A stretch of DNA of 31,707 bases, from the NCBI GenBank assembly GCA_964371945.1, contig CAYJPA010000073.1, positions 1-31,707 on the forward strand. Direction: 5' to 3'. Position 1 is the first letter of the stretch. Each line of letters starts with the position of its first letter. A program made the position numbers and the translations under genes. Shown here one piece after another: positions 1 to 6,584 of the stretch. The notes below the pieces were generated by a model that was not told the origin of the DNA, ran no database searches, and saw nothing but the letters and a program-made list of their open reading frames with translations. Origin of the DNA: CAYJPA01 sp964371945. GTDB taxonomy: Bacteria > Chloroflexota > Chloroflexia > Thermomicrobiales > UBA6265.

Positions 1-44
1 CGGATAAATTCGATTTCCCGATCGGCCAGTTCCCGCGCGGTCAA
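1..44 (-). CDS. possible 5' end of a divergent gene, partial
   Basis: The minus strand is open from a TTG at 44 to the window edge, reading M-TARELADREIEFIR. A GGGAG sits three bases before the TTG. It would be divergent to the HEPN gene. Only 15 codons are visible, so no family can be named and it may be chance. Confidence 0.2.
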   Translation of the reverse strand, partial: MTARELADREIEFI

Positions 45-66
45 CGGCTCCCGTGGCTGCGCACGG

Positions 67-72
67 TATTAT
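67..72 (+). promoter_or_regulatory. -10 element of a probable leaderless promoter for the HEPN gene
   Basis: TATTAT lies six bases before the ATG at 79, so transcription would start at or next to the start codon. No Shine-Dalgarno sequence precedes that ATG. The TANNNT-N6-ATG layout is the known signature of leaderless mRNAs. No good -35 is visible. Confidence 0.4.
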
Positions 73-78
73 CTGGTC

Positions 79-462
79 ATGAGCGACCAAAACAACAGCA
101 CGATCTACATCCTCAAAGCAGAGGAGAGTATTACTGGCGCCGAGAGCGAATTCACCAACCGACGCTATCAGATTTGCGCCAGGGCGTACTATGCGTGTTC
201 CCAGGCTGCGGTGGCAGCGCTCCTGCAGGCGGGTATCCGGCCGAGCGGCTGGCGCTGGGGTCACGACACGGTCCAAGCCCAGTTCCTGGGCGAGTTGATC
301 AACCGGCGCAAGCGGTTTCCGGCTGATTTGCGTGACACCTTCGAGCGATTCTTCCTGCTTCGCCAGACAGCCGATTACTCGATCAATCTGGTTTCGGAGA
401 TCCAGGCCGCTCGCGCACTTCGCCGCGCACGTACATTCGTTGCGGCTGTCCGAGACGCATGA
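79..462 (+). CDS. HEPN domain protein (UPF0332-like)
   Basis: A 127-residue, mostly helical protein. The N-terminal 'YQICARAYYACSQAAVAALL' helix and the later 'LLRQTADYS' segment are typical of HEPN proteins of the UPF0332 type, where the Arg and the following polar residues form the conserved face. HEPN domains act as RNases, or as toxins paired with a nucleotidyltransferase or another partner. The next gene starts inside this stop codon (ATGA overlap at 459-462), so the two are translationally coupled and probably work as a pair. The partner shows no nucleotidyltransferase GS-x-D motif, so this is not an ordinary MNT/HEPN module. The family call is fairly secure; the toxin role is inference. 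Confidence 0.7.
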   Translation: MSDQNNSTIYILKAEESITGAESEFTNRRYQICARAYYACSQAAVAALLQAGIRPSGWRWGHDTVQAQFLGELINRRKRFPADLRDTFERFFLLRQTADYSINLVSEIQAARALRRARTFVAAVRDA

Positions 463-806
463 GGCAACCAACCATGGCTTCGACGTCGAGCTTGCTTTCT
501 AATCCCCGCATGACGGCCGCGATCGCGGAGCTGACCCAACTCATCCAACGTCGCTATCCCGGCGCCACATTCACGACCGAGCTCGGGGAGAACGAGGATG
601 CGGTGTTCGTGACGGCGGTCGTCGACGTCGATGACCCGGATGAGGTCGTCGATTGCTTCATCGAGCGGGCGGTGACGCTCCAGGTCGATGAAGGACTGCC
701 ACTCCACATCATCCCGATTCGCACGCCGGAGCGAAACCTCAAGCTGCTCGCCGCGTTGCGGACCCAGCGGTCGTCAAGTGCGATACCGCGCTCTGCCGTT
801 GGCTGA
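459..806 (+). CDS. small acidic partner of the HEPN protein, unknown family
   Basis: A 115-residue protein starting at the ATG that overlaps the HEPN stop; a second in-frame ATG lies at 474. The body (residues about 18-98) reads as an alpha/beta fold with an acidic core, 'VVDVDDPDEVVDCFIERA', followed by 'LPLHIIPIRTPER'. No DNA-binding, nuclease or nucleotidyltransferase motif is visible. The coupling suggests it could regulate or neutralise the HEPN protein, or give it a substrate. I do not recognise a named family. The last ten residues look like low-quality sequence and may not be conserved. Confidence 0.6.
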   Translation: MRQPTMASTSSLLSNPRMTAAIAELTQLIQRRYPGATFTTELGENEDAVFVTAVVDVDDPDEVVDCFIERAVTLQVDEGLPLHIIPIRTPERNLKLLAALRTQRSSSAIPRSAVG

Positions 807-1062
807 TTCTTCCAAACCAGTTCCAGCACATCGGCCGCGGTGCAATCGTGATCCACACCGAGCGCCCGCATACCGCGGCGCGCCGTCCGGTGTGCGCTGC
901 TCGAACACGAACCGTGCGCACGCCCGTGTGAAGGCTCGCCGCGGCCCGGCGACCGCGCTCAGATCAATGTCCGTGATCCCAAGCCAAACCTCGGCATCTC
1001 ATCTCAGCCGGGGCCAGCCGCACCGCCCGTCCCCATCCCACCGGAGTTGGTCCAGTGAACGG
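807..1062. other. intergenic, no gene supported
   Basis: GC-rich stretch with only overlapping short frames and no ribosome-binding site. Nothing is recognised before the rep promoter. Confidence 0.5.
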
Positions 1063-1090
1063 TTGACATCACAGTCACAGTGCGTAGGAT
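1063..1090 (+). promoter_or_regulatory. sigma70-type promoter of the replication gene
   Basis: TTGACA at 1063-1068, a 16-base spacer, then TAGGAT at 1085-1090. Transcription would start near 1097. That excludes the upstream GTG at 1080 as the start of the rep gene and leaves a leader of about 110 bases. Confidence 0.6.
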
Positions 1091-1122
1091 AGGAGCGCAC
1101 AAACGAAAGAACGCCGGCCGAC

Positions 1123-1208
1123 CCGCAGGTCAACCGACGCCCGTCCTTGCACGCGTGAGCGTATCAACCCCCTGCGGATTGGTCAAGTCCGTTTGTAGGG
1201 GGCTTTTT
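1123..1208 (+). promoter_or_regulatory. attenuator-like leader (antiterminator/terminator switch)
   Basis: CCCCCT (1168-1173) pairs with AGGGGG (1197-1202). Inside this stem, CGGATT (1175-1180) pairs with AGTCCG (1186-1191, one G-U pair). The hairpin is followed by C and five Ts (1203-1208), the form of an intrinsic terminator. CCGCAGG at 1123-1129 is a perfect complement of CCTGCGG at 1171-1177, and that pairing would break the terminator stem. The G-tract of the hairpin is also the Shine-Dalgarno of the GTG at 1209, so the stem would block translation too. Countertranscript-driven attenuation of rep genes is known from pT181- and pIP501-type plasmids; its use here is inference. Confidence 0.5.
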
Positions 1209-2018
1209 GTGTTGGACCAGTACGACATCCTGAGAACATTTCTCTCAGATCGCCCAATCGCATTTCACCCCACGCTGGCTCGCCTCTTCGGTGGGATCAA
1301 TGAGGCGCTCCTCTTCCAGCAACTTGCCTATTGGTCGAACAAAGGCAGTGATCCCGACTGGATTTACAAAACGCAGAAAGACCTCGAGGAAGAGACCACC
1401 CTCACCCGTACCCAGCAAGAAACCGCACGAGCCAAGCTACGCAAACTCGGCGTTATCGAAGAACAAAAACGCGGACTTCCGGCCAAACTCTACTTCCGTA
1501 TTCAGTGGGAAACGGTCTTTGAGCTCCTCCACAATCAAGTTCGCGGGAAACCCGCACTCAAGGATGCAGGAAACCTGCAACCAAGGATGCGGGAAACCAG
1601 CATGCTAGATCGCGGGGAACCTGCAACCCAGCTTGCGCCTATCCAGCAACCATTAACAAAGAGTACAGACAAAGAAAACAACAGAGATGACCCTTCGAAT
1701 GATTCGAATGATCTATTCATTATGTCAAAAGAAGACGCCGAACGAATCACCTGGGTTGTGACGGATATCGCTCGCGAGTTTGCCGATCAGGCACCGGTGA
1801 AAAGCACGGCAACCCGGACGCTGAAACTGTTTGCCGCCTCGGGATTGCCGCTCGACGAGTTCTTGGATGCGGTGCAGGCCGCCCGAATCCGGACGCAACG
1901 CTATACCGGACATATTAAAACGGAGCGGACGGCGAGCGGCTCAAAACCAAAAATGGCGTACTGGTTTAGCGTTCTCGAAGATATCATCACCCAAAAAAAC
2001 GACGCGAGCGATCGCTAG
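1209..2018 (+). CDS. replication-initiator-like winged-helix protein with internal origin
   Basis: A 269-residue protein from the GTG at 1209, preceded by AGGGGG. The frame stays open back to 1080, but the promoter lies across that region. Residues about 15-105 hold a winged helix of the type found in phage and plasmid replication proteins ('FHPTLARLFGGINEALLFQQ', then 'TQKDLEEETTLTRTQQET'). A polar linker, about residues 110-175, is where the DNA carries four iterons. The C-terminal domain ends in 'KPKMAYWFSVLEDII', a tail I associate with DnaD/lambda-O-like accessory replication proteins in this group. The plan matches lambda O: DNA-binding N-terminus, origin inside the gene, helicase-contact C-terminus. 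That functional reading is inference. It stands alone, between its own promoter and a large hairpin. Confidence 0.6.
   Translation: MLDQYDILRTFLSDRPIAFHPTLARLFGGINEALLFQQLAYWSNKGSDPDWIYKTQKDLEEETTLTRTQQETARAKLRKLGVIEEQKRGLPAKLYFRIQWETVFELLHNQVRGKPALKDAGNLQPRMRETSMLDRGEPATQLAPIQQPLTKSTDKENNRDDPSNDSNDLFIMSKEDAERITWVVTDIAREFADQAPVKSTATRTLKLFAASGLPLDEFLDAVQAARIRTQRYTGHIKTERTASGSKPKMAYWFSVLEDIITQKNDASDR
1537..1628 (+). repeat. four 23-bp iterons inside the rep gene (candidate origin)
   Basis: Four dyad-symmetric cores start at 1543, 1566, 1589 and 1612, exactly 23 bp apart: GCGGGAAACCCGCA, GCAGGAAACCTGCA, GCGGGAAACCAGCA and GCGGGGAACCTGCA. Because 23 is not a multiple of three, each copy falls in a different reading frame. 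The conservation is therefore at DNA level, not protein level. These are probably binding sites for the protein encoded by the same gene. Confidence 0.75.
1645..1735 (+). other. AT-rich stretch next to the iterons (candidate unwinding element)
   Basis: Directly after the iterons the coding sequence becomes rich in A and T, with runs such as ATTAACAAAGAG and AAAGAAAACAACAGAG. A 9-bp direct repeat TTCGAATGA occurs at 1694-1702 and 1703-1711. Iterons followed by an AT-rich segment is the lambda ori arrangement. Confidence 0.5.
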
Positions 2019-2692
2019 CGGATACCAACCAAACGGTTGCGACTGCCCCAGGGATGACGAAGGGGAGTTAAGACCAAAGATCGAAACCTCGTGATGACAT
2101 CGAGGGTCTCCCGCATGTCATGGCGAGGTTTGATGACAACGACCAGCTCCGCGCGAGGCGACCAGATGGGCGCGGGGATCGCTCAGCTGGCTCCAGACGC
2201 GCGGAACCGGGGTATCGCACGTCAGGACACGACCCAACACGCTCACCCGTGGCTCCGGTGTGCGGTCAGAGGGCGTCAGACGCACGGGACAGGGTGAACG
2301 TGGCCATGACTCCACCCAACGCGTTCAGCGCTTCTCAGCGCCGCTGACGACGAATTCGCCGGGACCGGTGTCCCGATACTCCCCGTCCTCGCCCGGCTCC
2401 GCTGATCGGCCAACACCGCCAGCAGCGCATGGCGAACCAGGGGCTCCTCGCACGCTGATCACCGAACCGGAGCATCGCTTTCGCGCGCGTAGTAGTTTCC
2501 GAAGCGGCCGGCGTGTGGCTGCTTTTGCGGGTCAATCCCCGGGGGGCCGTGCAATCGTGCAGCGACGAGCGCACCTGCCGGCTGATGCGTCCCAACACTG
2601 TCAGTACCAAACGTACGGGAGACCCGACTTCCTGACACCGGTGGGACGCATTGGTGGCCGATCGCCCCCCCGATAGCCTCATGAAATCCCCT
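2019..2692. other. intergenic after rep; contains a large hairpin
   Basis: About 670 bases without a supported gene; all open frames here overlap one another and lack ribosome-binding sites. The only clear structure is the hairpin at 2084-2131. Confidence 0.5.
2084..2131 (+). repeat. 48-base imperfect hairpin downstream of rep
   Basis: The 17-base arm 2084-2100 (AAACCTCGTGATGACAT) pairs with 2115-2131, with one G-U pair and one mismatch. The 14-base loop holds a further GGG-TCT-CCC stem. No T-run follows, so it is not a standard intrinsic terminator. It could be a single-strand origin, a structured RNA or a Rho-independent pause; this is undecided. Confidence 0.5.
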
Positions 2693-2720
2693 TTGATGTT
2701 GTACGGCAGTGCCGTAGAAT
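2693..2720 (+). promoter_or_regulatory. promoter with operator palindrome for the antitoxin gene
   Basis: TTGATG (2693-2698), a 16-base spacer, then TAGAAT (2715-2720). The spacer holds the palindrome TACGGC-AGT-GCCGTA (2702-2716), which touches the -10. This is the usual position for autorepression by an Xre antitoxin, which makes the encoded HTH protein the likely binder (inference). Confidence 0.55.
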
Positions 2721-2725
2721 AGAGG

Positions 2726-2783
2726 ATGAGGGGCAAGCATCGAATTCGAGTGGGACCTTGTCAAAGAGCGAGCCAAGATATGA
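2726..2783 (+). pseudogene. BrnT-family toxin remnant (N-terminal stub)
   Basis: The frame starting at 2739 encodes IEFEWDLVKERAK and then a stop at 2781-2783. 'EFEWD..K....' is the N-terminal signature of BrnT ribonuclease toxins, which normally run to about 90 residues. The plausible original ATG at 2726 is one base out of frame with this peptide. The toxin seems to have lost its reading frame and nearly its whole body, leaving the downstream antitoxin behind the original promoter. Only about 13 residues match, so the call is tentative. Confidence 0.45.
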
Positions 2784-3163
2784 TCAGAGCAAGACAACTG
2801 GATGACGGGACCATCGTGCACGTGCTCCCCGATGGCTCGACGGGTGCCATCGAGAGTCGGACCGATTGGGACTACGTGAGATCGATGACCGAGGAGGAAA
2901 TCGAGGCAAACGCGGCGTCCGATCCTGACAATCCCCCGTTGACGGCTGAGGAGCTGGCACGGATGAAGCCCGTGCCGAACACGCGGGAGATCCGTAAGCG
3001 CCTTCACCTGTCACAGGAGCAATTTGCCGCCAGTTTTCATCTTCCGCTTGGCACGGTGCGCGATTGGGAGCTCGGCCGCCGTGAGCCCGACAGCGCGGCG
3101 AGGAACTTCCTGCGCGTGATCGAGCGAGATCCCGAGGCGGTCAAACAGGCGCTTGAGTGGTAG
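2780..3163 (+). CDS. Xre-family antitoxin-like HTH protein
   Basis: A 127-residue protein from the ATG at 2780. Residues about 35-65 are the 'MTEEEIEANAASDPDNPPL' segment seen in antitoxins paired with BrnT or RelE-like toxins. Residues about 73-120 form an Xre HTH ('TREIRKRLHLSQEQFAASFH', then 'GTVRDWELGRREPD'). It probably binds the palindrome in its own promoter. The same frame is open back to the ATG at 2726, so an N-terminally extended form (145 residues) that reads through the frameshifted toxin stub is possible. No toxin gene follows. Being an orphan, it may act only as a repressor or protect against a related toxin elsewhere. Confidence 0.75.
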   Translation: MIRARQLDDGTIVHVLPDGSTGAIESRTDWDYVRSMTEEEIEANAASDPDNPPLTAEELARMKPVPNTREIRKRLHLSQEQFAASFHLPLGTVRDWELGRREPDSAARNFLRVIERDPEAVKQALEW

Positions 3164-3530
3164 TCGCCTATGAACCACGACGCGCGGCAGGCTGTCGACA
3201 CGCTGCTCGCGCCCGGTTGTTCAACATGCCTCGCGCAGAGCGATTGAGAGGTCCCGTGAGCACGCCAGGACCGGGGTTTTGCCATTGAAGGCCTGTTGCG
3301 TTCGTCCTGGGCCCGCTCAATAAGCGAATAGGTGTTCTGAATTGAGTTGAGCAAGACCCGTCGGGAAGTTCCGGACCGCCAAGCTCCGTGAGACCCGGCG
3401 TGTGCGGGCGGAGAACGGCCGCTTTGCCCCGCCGCGTTGACGGCCGCACACCAACACCGGCGGCCATCGTCGCCCAGAAAACCGGACGGGCCGGTCGCGC
3501 GCGCGAGTAACCGGGCCGGAGAGCACTCGC
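3164..3530. other. intergenic before the par operon
   Basis: About 370 bases with no ribosome-binding site and no recognisable gene. It ends at the first parS-like palindrome. Confidence 0.5.
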
Positions 3531-3550
3531 GTGTAAACCTAGGTTTACAC
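3531..3550. promoter_or_regulatory. parS: parS-like palindrome, copy 1
   Basis: GTGTAAACCTAGGTTTACAC, a perfect 20-bp palindrome. It lies directly before the -35 of the par operon, so ParB loaded here could also affect the promoter. It differs from the common chromosomal parS (TGTTTCACGTGAAACA). Confidence 0.7.
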
Positions 3551-3552
3551 AC

Positions 3553-3596
3553 TTGACTCGCTGGCACGCGCACGTACACCGTGTAGTACACTACAC
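3553..3596 (+). promoter_or_regulatory. par operon promoter with dyad operator
   Basis: TTGACT at 3553-3558 and a weak -10, TACACC, at 3575-3580. The dyad GTGTAGT-AC-ACTACAC at 3581-3596 covers the expected start of transcription. The first gene of the operon is a MerR-like HTH protein, the natural candidate to bind it. Confidence 0.45.
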
Positions 3597-3649
3597 ACCC
3601 CGCTTGATCGGATTGCCCGCTCGTCCACTCGACACGTTCCGGAGGACCC

Positions 3650-3994
3650 ATGGCCGCCAAGCCGGAGACCACCGCCGAATCCACCGCCGCACTCCGCCTC
3701 GGCGATCTCGCCCGCCTGACCGGACTCGGCAAAGCGACGATCGAGCACTACCTGCGGCTTGGGCTGCTGCAGCCGCTTGCCGTTGGCGAACAGGGCTACC
3801 GGTTTTTTGACCAGGACGCGGTCGTCCGGCTCAACGTGGTCCGCTCCGGTCGCCGCGCCGGATTCGCGCTGCCCGAACTGCGTGCCGCGCTCGAGGTCGT
3901 CGATCCGCTCGCATTCATTTCCCTGCTCAATACGTTGTCGCCCGCGCAATGCCGCGCCGAGCTCGTCGCGCGCGGCGCCGCGATCGCGGAGTAA
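3650..3994 (+). CDS. MerR-like HTH protein, first gene of the par operon
   Basis: A 114-residue protein whose ATG follows GGAGG. Residues about 15-85 are a MerR-type winged helix: 'LGDLARLTGLGKATIEHYLRL', then 'GYRFFDQDAVVRLNVVRSGR'. The C-terminus is short (about 30 residues) with no ligand-binding domain and no metal-binding cysteines, so it is probably a plain DNA-binding regulator. parA starts 11 bases after its stop. Autoregulation of the par operon through the dyad at 3581-3596 is the simplest role; a direct part in the segregation complex is possible. Confidence 0.75.
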   Translation: MAAKPETTAESTAALRLGDLARLTGLGKATIEHYLRLGLLQPLAVGEQGYRFFDQDAVVRLNVVRSGRRAGFALPELRAALEVVDPLAFISLLNTLSPAQCRAELVARGAAIAE

Positions 3995-4005
3995 GGGGGG
4001 AGACG

Positions 4006-4773
4006 ATGCGGCGCATCATCGCGATCTGCAATCAAAAGGGCGGTGTGGGCAAAACCACGACGACGATCAACCTCGCCGCCGCGCTCGCTGAGCTCGGCCG
4101 TCGCGTGCTGGTGGTCGATCTCGATCCCCAATTCAATGCCACTAGCGGGTTCGGGATCGACCCCTATGCAGACGACCGTATGACGATTGCCCAGATCCTG
4201 CTCGATCCAAAAGTCAAGATGGAGCACGCGATTGTGCCGTCCGGGATCGGCGGTGTCGATCTCGTGCCATCGACCCTCGATCTGGCGCGCGCCGATGTGC
4301 TCCTGCCGCAAATGGTCGCCAACGAAACGATCCTGAGCAGCGCCATCACCAAGAAGATCCGCGGCATCTACGACTACGCGCTCATCGATTGCCCACCGAA
4401 TCTGGGCCGGCTCACGATCAATGCGCTGACGGCGGCCACCGATCTCCTGGTGCCGGTGCAGGCCGGGCGCTGGGCGATGAGCGGCACGCAGGCGCTGTTT
4501 GAGATCGTCGATGTGGTGCGCGAACGTCTCAATCCAGAGCTTCGTGTCCTTGGCATTCTGTGCACAATGGTCGACGGCCGCACCGCGCTCGGTCGCGATG
4601 TGCTCGCCGAGATCCGCTCGACCTTTGGCGAGCAGACGCTGACGACCGTGATCAAGCAAGCAACGAAATTGAGCGAAGCCGCGTTCGCTGAGCTTCCGAT
4701 CACGACCTACGCGCCCAAATCGGATGCCGCGGAGAACTATCGCGCCCTGGCGCTTGAGGTGGAACGGCGATGA
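4006..4773 (+). CDS. parA: ParA-family partition ATPase
   Basis: A 255-residue protein. The ATG at 4006 is chosen because AGGGGGGAG lies just before it; the open frame back to 3949 overlaps the HTH gene and is GC-rich filler. The deviant Walker A is 'NQKGGVGKTTTT' (signature Lys11, nucleotide Lys16), the A' motif is 'VLVVDLDPQFN' and the Walker B is 'YALIDCPPNLG'. It has no N-terminal HTH, so it is the small ParA/Soj type. ParA forms ATP-dependent dimers on nucleoid DNA and is released by ParB, moving the replicon. Its stop overlaps the parB start (ATGA). Confidence 0.93.
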   Translation: MRRIIAICNQKGGVGKTTTTINLAAALAELGRRVLVVDLDPQFNATSGFGIDPYADDRMTIAQILLDPKVKMEHAIVPSGIGGVDLVPSTLDLARADVLLPQMVANETILSSAITKKIRGIYDYALIDCPPNLGRLTINALTAATDLLVPVQAGRWAMSGTQALFEIVDVVRERLNPELRVLGILCTMVDGRTALGRDVLAEIRSTFGEQTLTTVIKQATKLSEAAFAELPITTYAPKSDAAENYRALALEVERR

Positions 4774-5690
4774 GTGAGAAACCGCGAGCTTATAGCGCCG
4801 GTCTGACGCGATCGCGCGATGTCTCCCGCCGCGGCAATCTCGCCTCGGTGCTCCAAATCAGCGAAGAGGGCGTCGGACAACTCGCCGAGGCAAAGATCAT
4901 CGCGATCGCACGGATCGTCGCCAATCCGGAGCAGCCGCGGCGCGCGTTTGACCCATCGACGCTGACCGAGCTGGCCGATTCGATCCGGGCCCGCGGTGTG
5001 CTGCAACCGATCCGGGTACGCCGCCAGGGCGACGCGTTCCAAATCATCGCCGGCGAGCGGCGCTTCCGGGCGGCACAGCTCGCGGGCCTCGAGGAGCTGC
5101 CGGCGGTCGTGGTCGAGCAAGATGATGACAGCTCTTACATCGACGCCCTGATCGAAAATATCCAGCGCGAGGACCTCAACCCGCTCGATCGCGCGGATGC
5201 CCTGCGGCGGCTCCGTGTAAACCTAGGTTTACACTCCTGGGAAGAGGTCGGCCGGTTGCTCGGCATGAGCCGGCAGTCGGTCTACAACCTGCTGGGGCTG
5301 ACGGCGCTCCCGCCGGAGGTCCAGGAAGATATCCGGAGCGGCGGGCTGACCGAAAAACATGGCCGTGCCCTGCGGCAGCTCAATCGTGATCCTGAGCTCC
5401 AGACCACCGCCTATCGCCAGATCGTCGAATCCGGGTTGAGCGGGGATCAATCGCTTGCCCTGGCCCGGGAGTTGCGCGCCTCCCATCCGGTTGAGCGGTC
5501 ACCGGGTACGCTACCCGTCGCGACGCGGTTTCCCTTGCTCGAAACGGTTCGCGAAATCGATCGGTTGACCGCGCACCTGGACTATGCCTTGAGCGATAAA
5601 GTGTCGGCCGCTGACCGGAGAACCGCGGTGCGCACGCTTGAGCACGCGATGACCCGGTTGAATGCGGCGCTGAGCCGGTTGCGCGAATGA
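4770..5690 (+). CDS. parB: ParB-family partition CTPase
   Basis: A 306-residue protein coupled to parA by an ATGA overlap. The N-terminal CTP-binding domain (about residues 45-140) shows the conserved boxes 'NPEQPRR', 'GERRFRAAQLAGLEELP' and 'ENIQREDLNPLDRA'. A central HTH (about residues 155-190) includes 'EEVGRLLGMSRQSVYNLLGL', and the C-terminal end is a short helical dimerisation segment. ParB loads at parS and slides as a CTP-dependent clamp. A 20-bp parS-like palindrome lies inside this gene at 5215-5234, where it encodes part of 'RVNLGLHS' just before the HTH. Confidence 0.93.
   Translation: MSEKPRAYSAGLTRSRDVSRRGNLASVLQISEEGVGQLAEAKIIAIARIVANPEQPRRAFDPSTLTELADSIRARGVLQPIRVRRQGDAFQIIAGERRFRAAQLAGLEELPAVVVEQDDDSSYIDALIENIQREDLNPLDRADALRRLRVNLGLHSWEEVGRLLGMSRQSVYNLLGLTALPPEVQEDIRSGGLTEKHGRALRQLNRDPELQTTAYRQIVESGLSGDQSLALARELRASHPVERSPGTLPVATRFPLLETVREIDRLTAHLDYALSDKVSAADRRTAVRTLEHAMTRLNAALSRLRE
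5215..5234. promoter_or_regulatory. parS: parS-like palindrome, copy 2, inside parB
   Basis: Identical 20 bp to the copies at 3531 and 7017, here within parB codons. An intragenic centromere so close to the HTH codons suggests selection at the DNA level. Confidence 0.7.
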
Positions 5691-6171
5691 GCGCAGATTG
5701 CTTCAACCGCCAGTTCATTCTGATCGATTTCCGGGATCTTGAGAATTTGGCGTACTTCGCGTTTGTCCGCTCGCCTGGATGTTCGACCTACTTCTGATGC
5801 GCCGCCACAGTTGGCGGTCGCGCCGGCTCCACTCCATGGGCCTCGAGATGCTCTATGCGCGGGGATACCTCGCCTGCTCCCTCGACCGGGAACGGATCGG
5901 CGAGCAGCTCGGCGGGGTCTCGATGCGCACCGTCAGCAGCGATTTGTCCCAGCTTGAAAAGCGGGGAGTGATCACCGTTCAACCTATCGGGCGGCAGAAC
6001 ATTTACGTGCTCGGACGCTGGGGCGATGACGAGGGCGCACGCTATGAAACATGGTATGTCGACCGCCTGCATGTCCGGGAGGAAGAAACCTTCCCGTCAG
6101 ACGTGCAGAAACCCAGCACCTCATCGCCGGGCGAGCCGTCCACCGGAACCGGTCGTTGCGGATCCGCGTGA
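5687..6171 (+). pseudogene. winged-helix protein coupled to parB, split by a frameshift
   Basis: An ATG overlapping the parB stop (ATGA, 5687-5690) opens a 36-codon frame, 'MSADCFNRQFILIDFRDLEN...', that stops at 5795-5797. The next frame, open from 5779, continues 'LMRRHSWRSRRLHSMGLEML' and holds a winged helix: 'SLDRERIGEQLGGVSMRTVS', 'LEKRGVITVQPIGRQNIYVLG'. Reading C5794 twice (TTC then CTG ATG) joins both parts into one protein of about 160 residues. The N-terminal part resembles the lead-in of plasmid winged-helix replication or regulation proteins. A one-base deletion or sequencing error is more likely than programmed shifting, since no classical slippery heptamer is present. If it is real, the 130-residue frame from 5779 could still be made. 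Confidence 0.55.
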
Positions 6172-6507
6172 TTCCTCCGTGCCGGCAATCGTCGAAATGA
6201 GGAAACGTCGTCGGCCCCGCGTTCTCATGGAGGTCGTCAAGGTCGTCCCCGATAATGACCAAGCACCATCAGAGGCAGCCGTCACGTACGACCCGCAACG
6301 GACAGTACTCGTTGTTGCGTGCATAACCGCGCTCTACGTCGATCTCGTTCGGAACAATCAACACGGCGAGCGGAGCGTTTGATGAGCGATCCTGGCAACG
6401 CGATGGATTCAAGGCGCCCGGTGATGCTTCCTTGGCGAGGCAGGAAGGGCCCATCGTCGAAGAGCGATGATCAGGCCGAACAGCGTTTGATCAGGAGGTC
6501 TTGAGCG
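6172..6507. other. intergenic, no gene supported
   Basis: Several short overlapping frames but no recognisable protein or ribosome-binding site. Confidence 0.45.
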
Positions 6508-6540
6508 AAAAGGAGTGGCGGACGACGTTACCCGCCACTC
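6508..6540 (-). terminator. intrinsic terminator of the DUF2171-like gene
   Basis: Read on the minus strand, a perfect 9-bp stem (GAGTGGCGG / CCGCCACTC) with a 10-base loop is followed by CTTTTCG. It lies about 45 bases after the stop codon of the minus-strand gene. Confidence 0.7.
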
Positions 6541-6584
6541 GTGCATGTCGTCACCAGTTCACGGATCCGTTGGGAGAGATCACG

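Noticed and set aside
1080..1208. N-terminal extension of the rep protein from the GTG at 1080
   Set aside because: The TAGGAT -10 element lies across it, so the mRNA probably starts after this codon. The peptide is not protein-like and the hairpin lies within it.
3796..4659. Minus-strand frame of 287 codons opposite parA
   Set aside because: Mirror of the GC-rich parA codons; it resembles no family, while parA has all its motifs.
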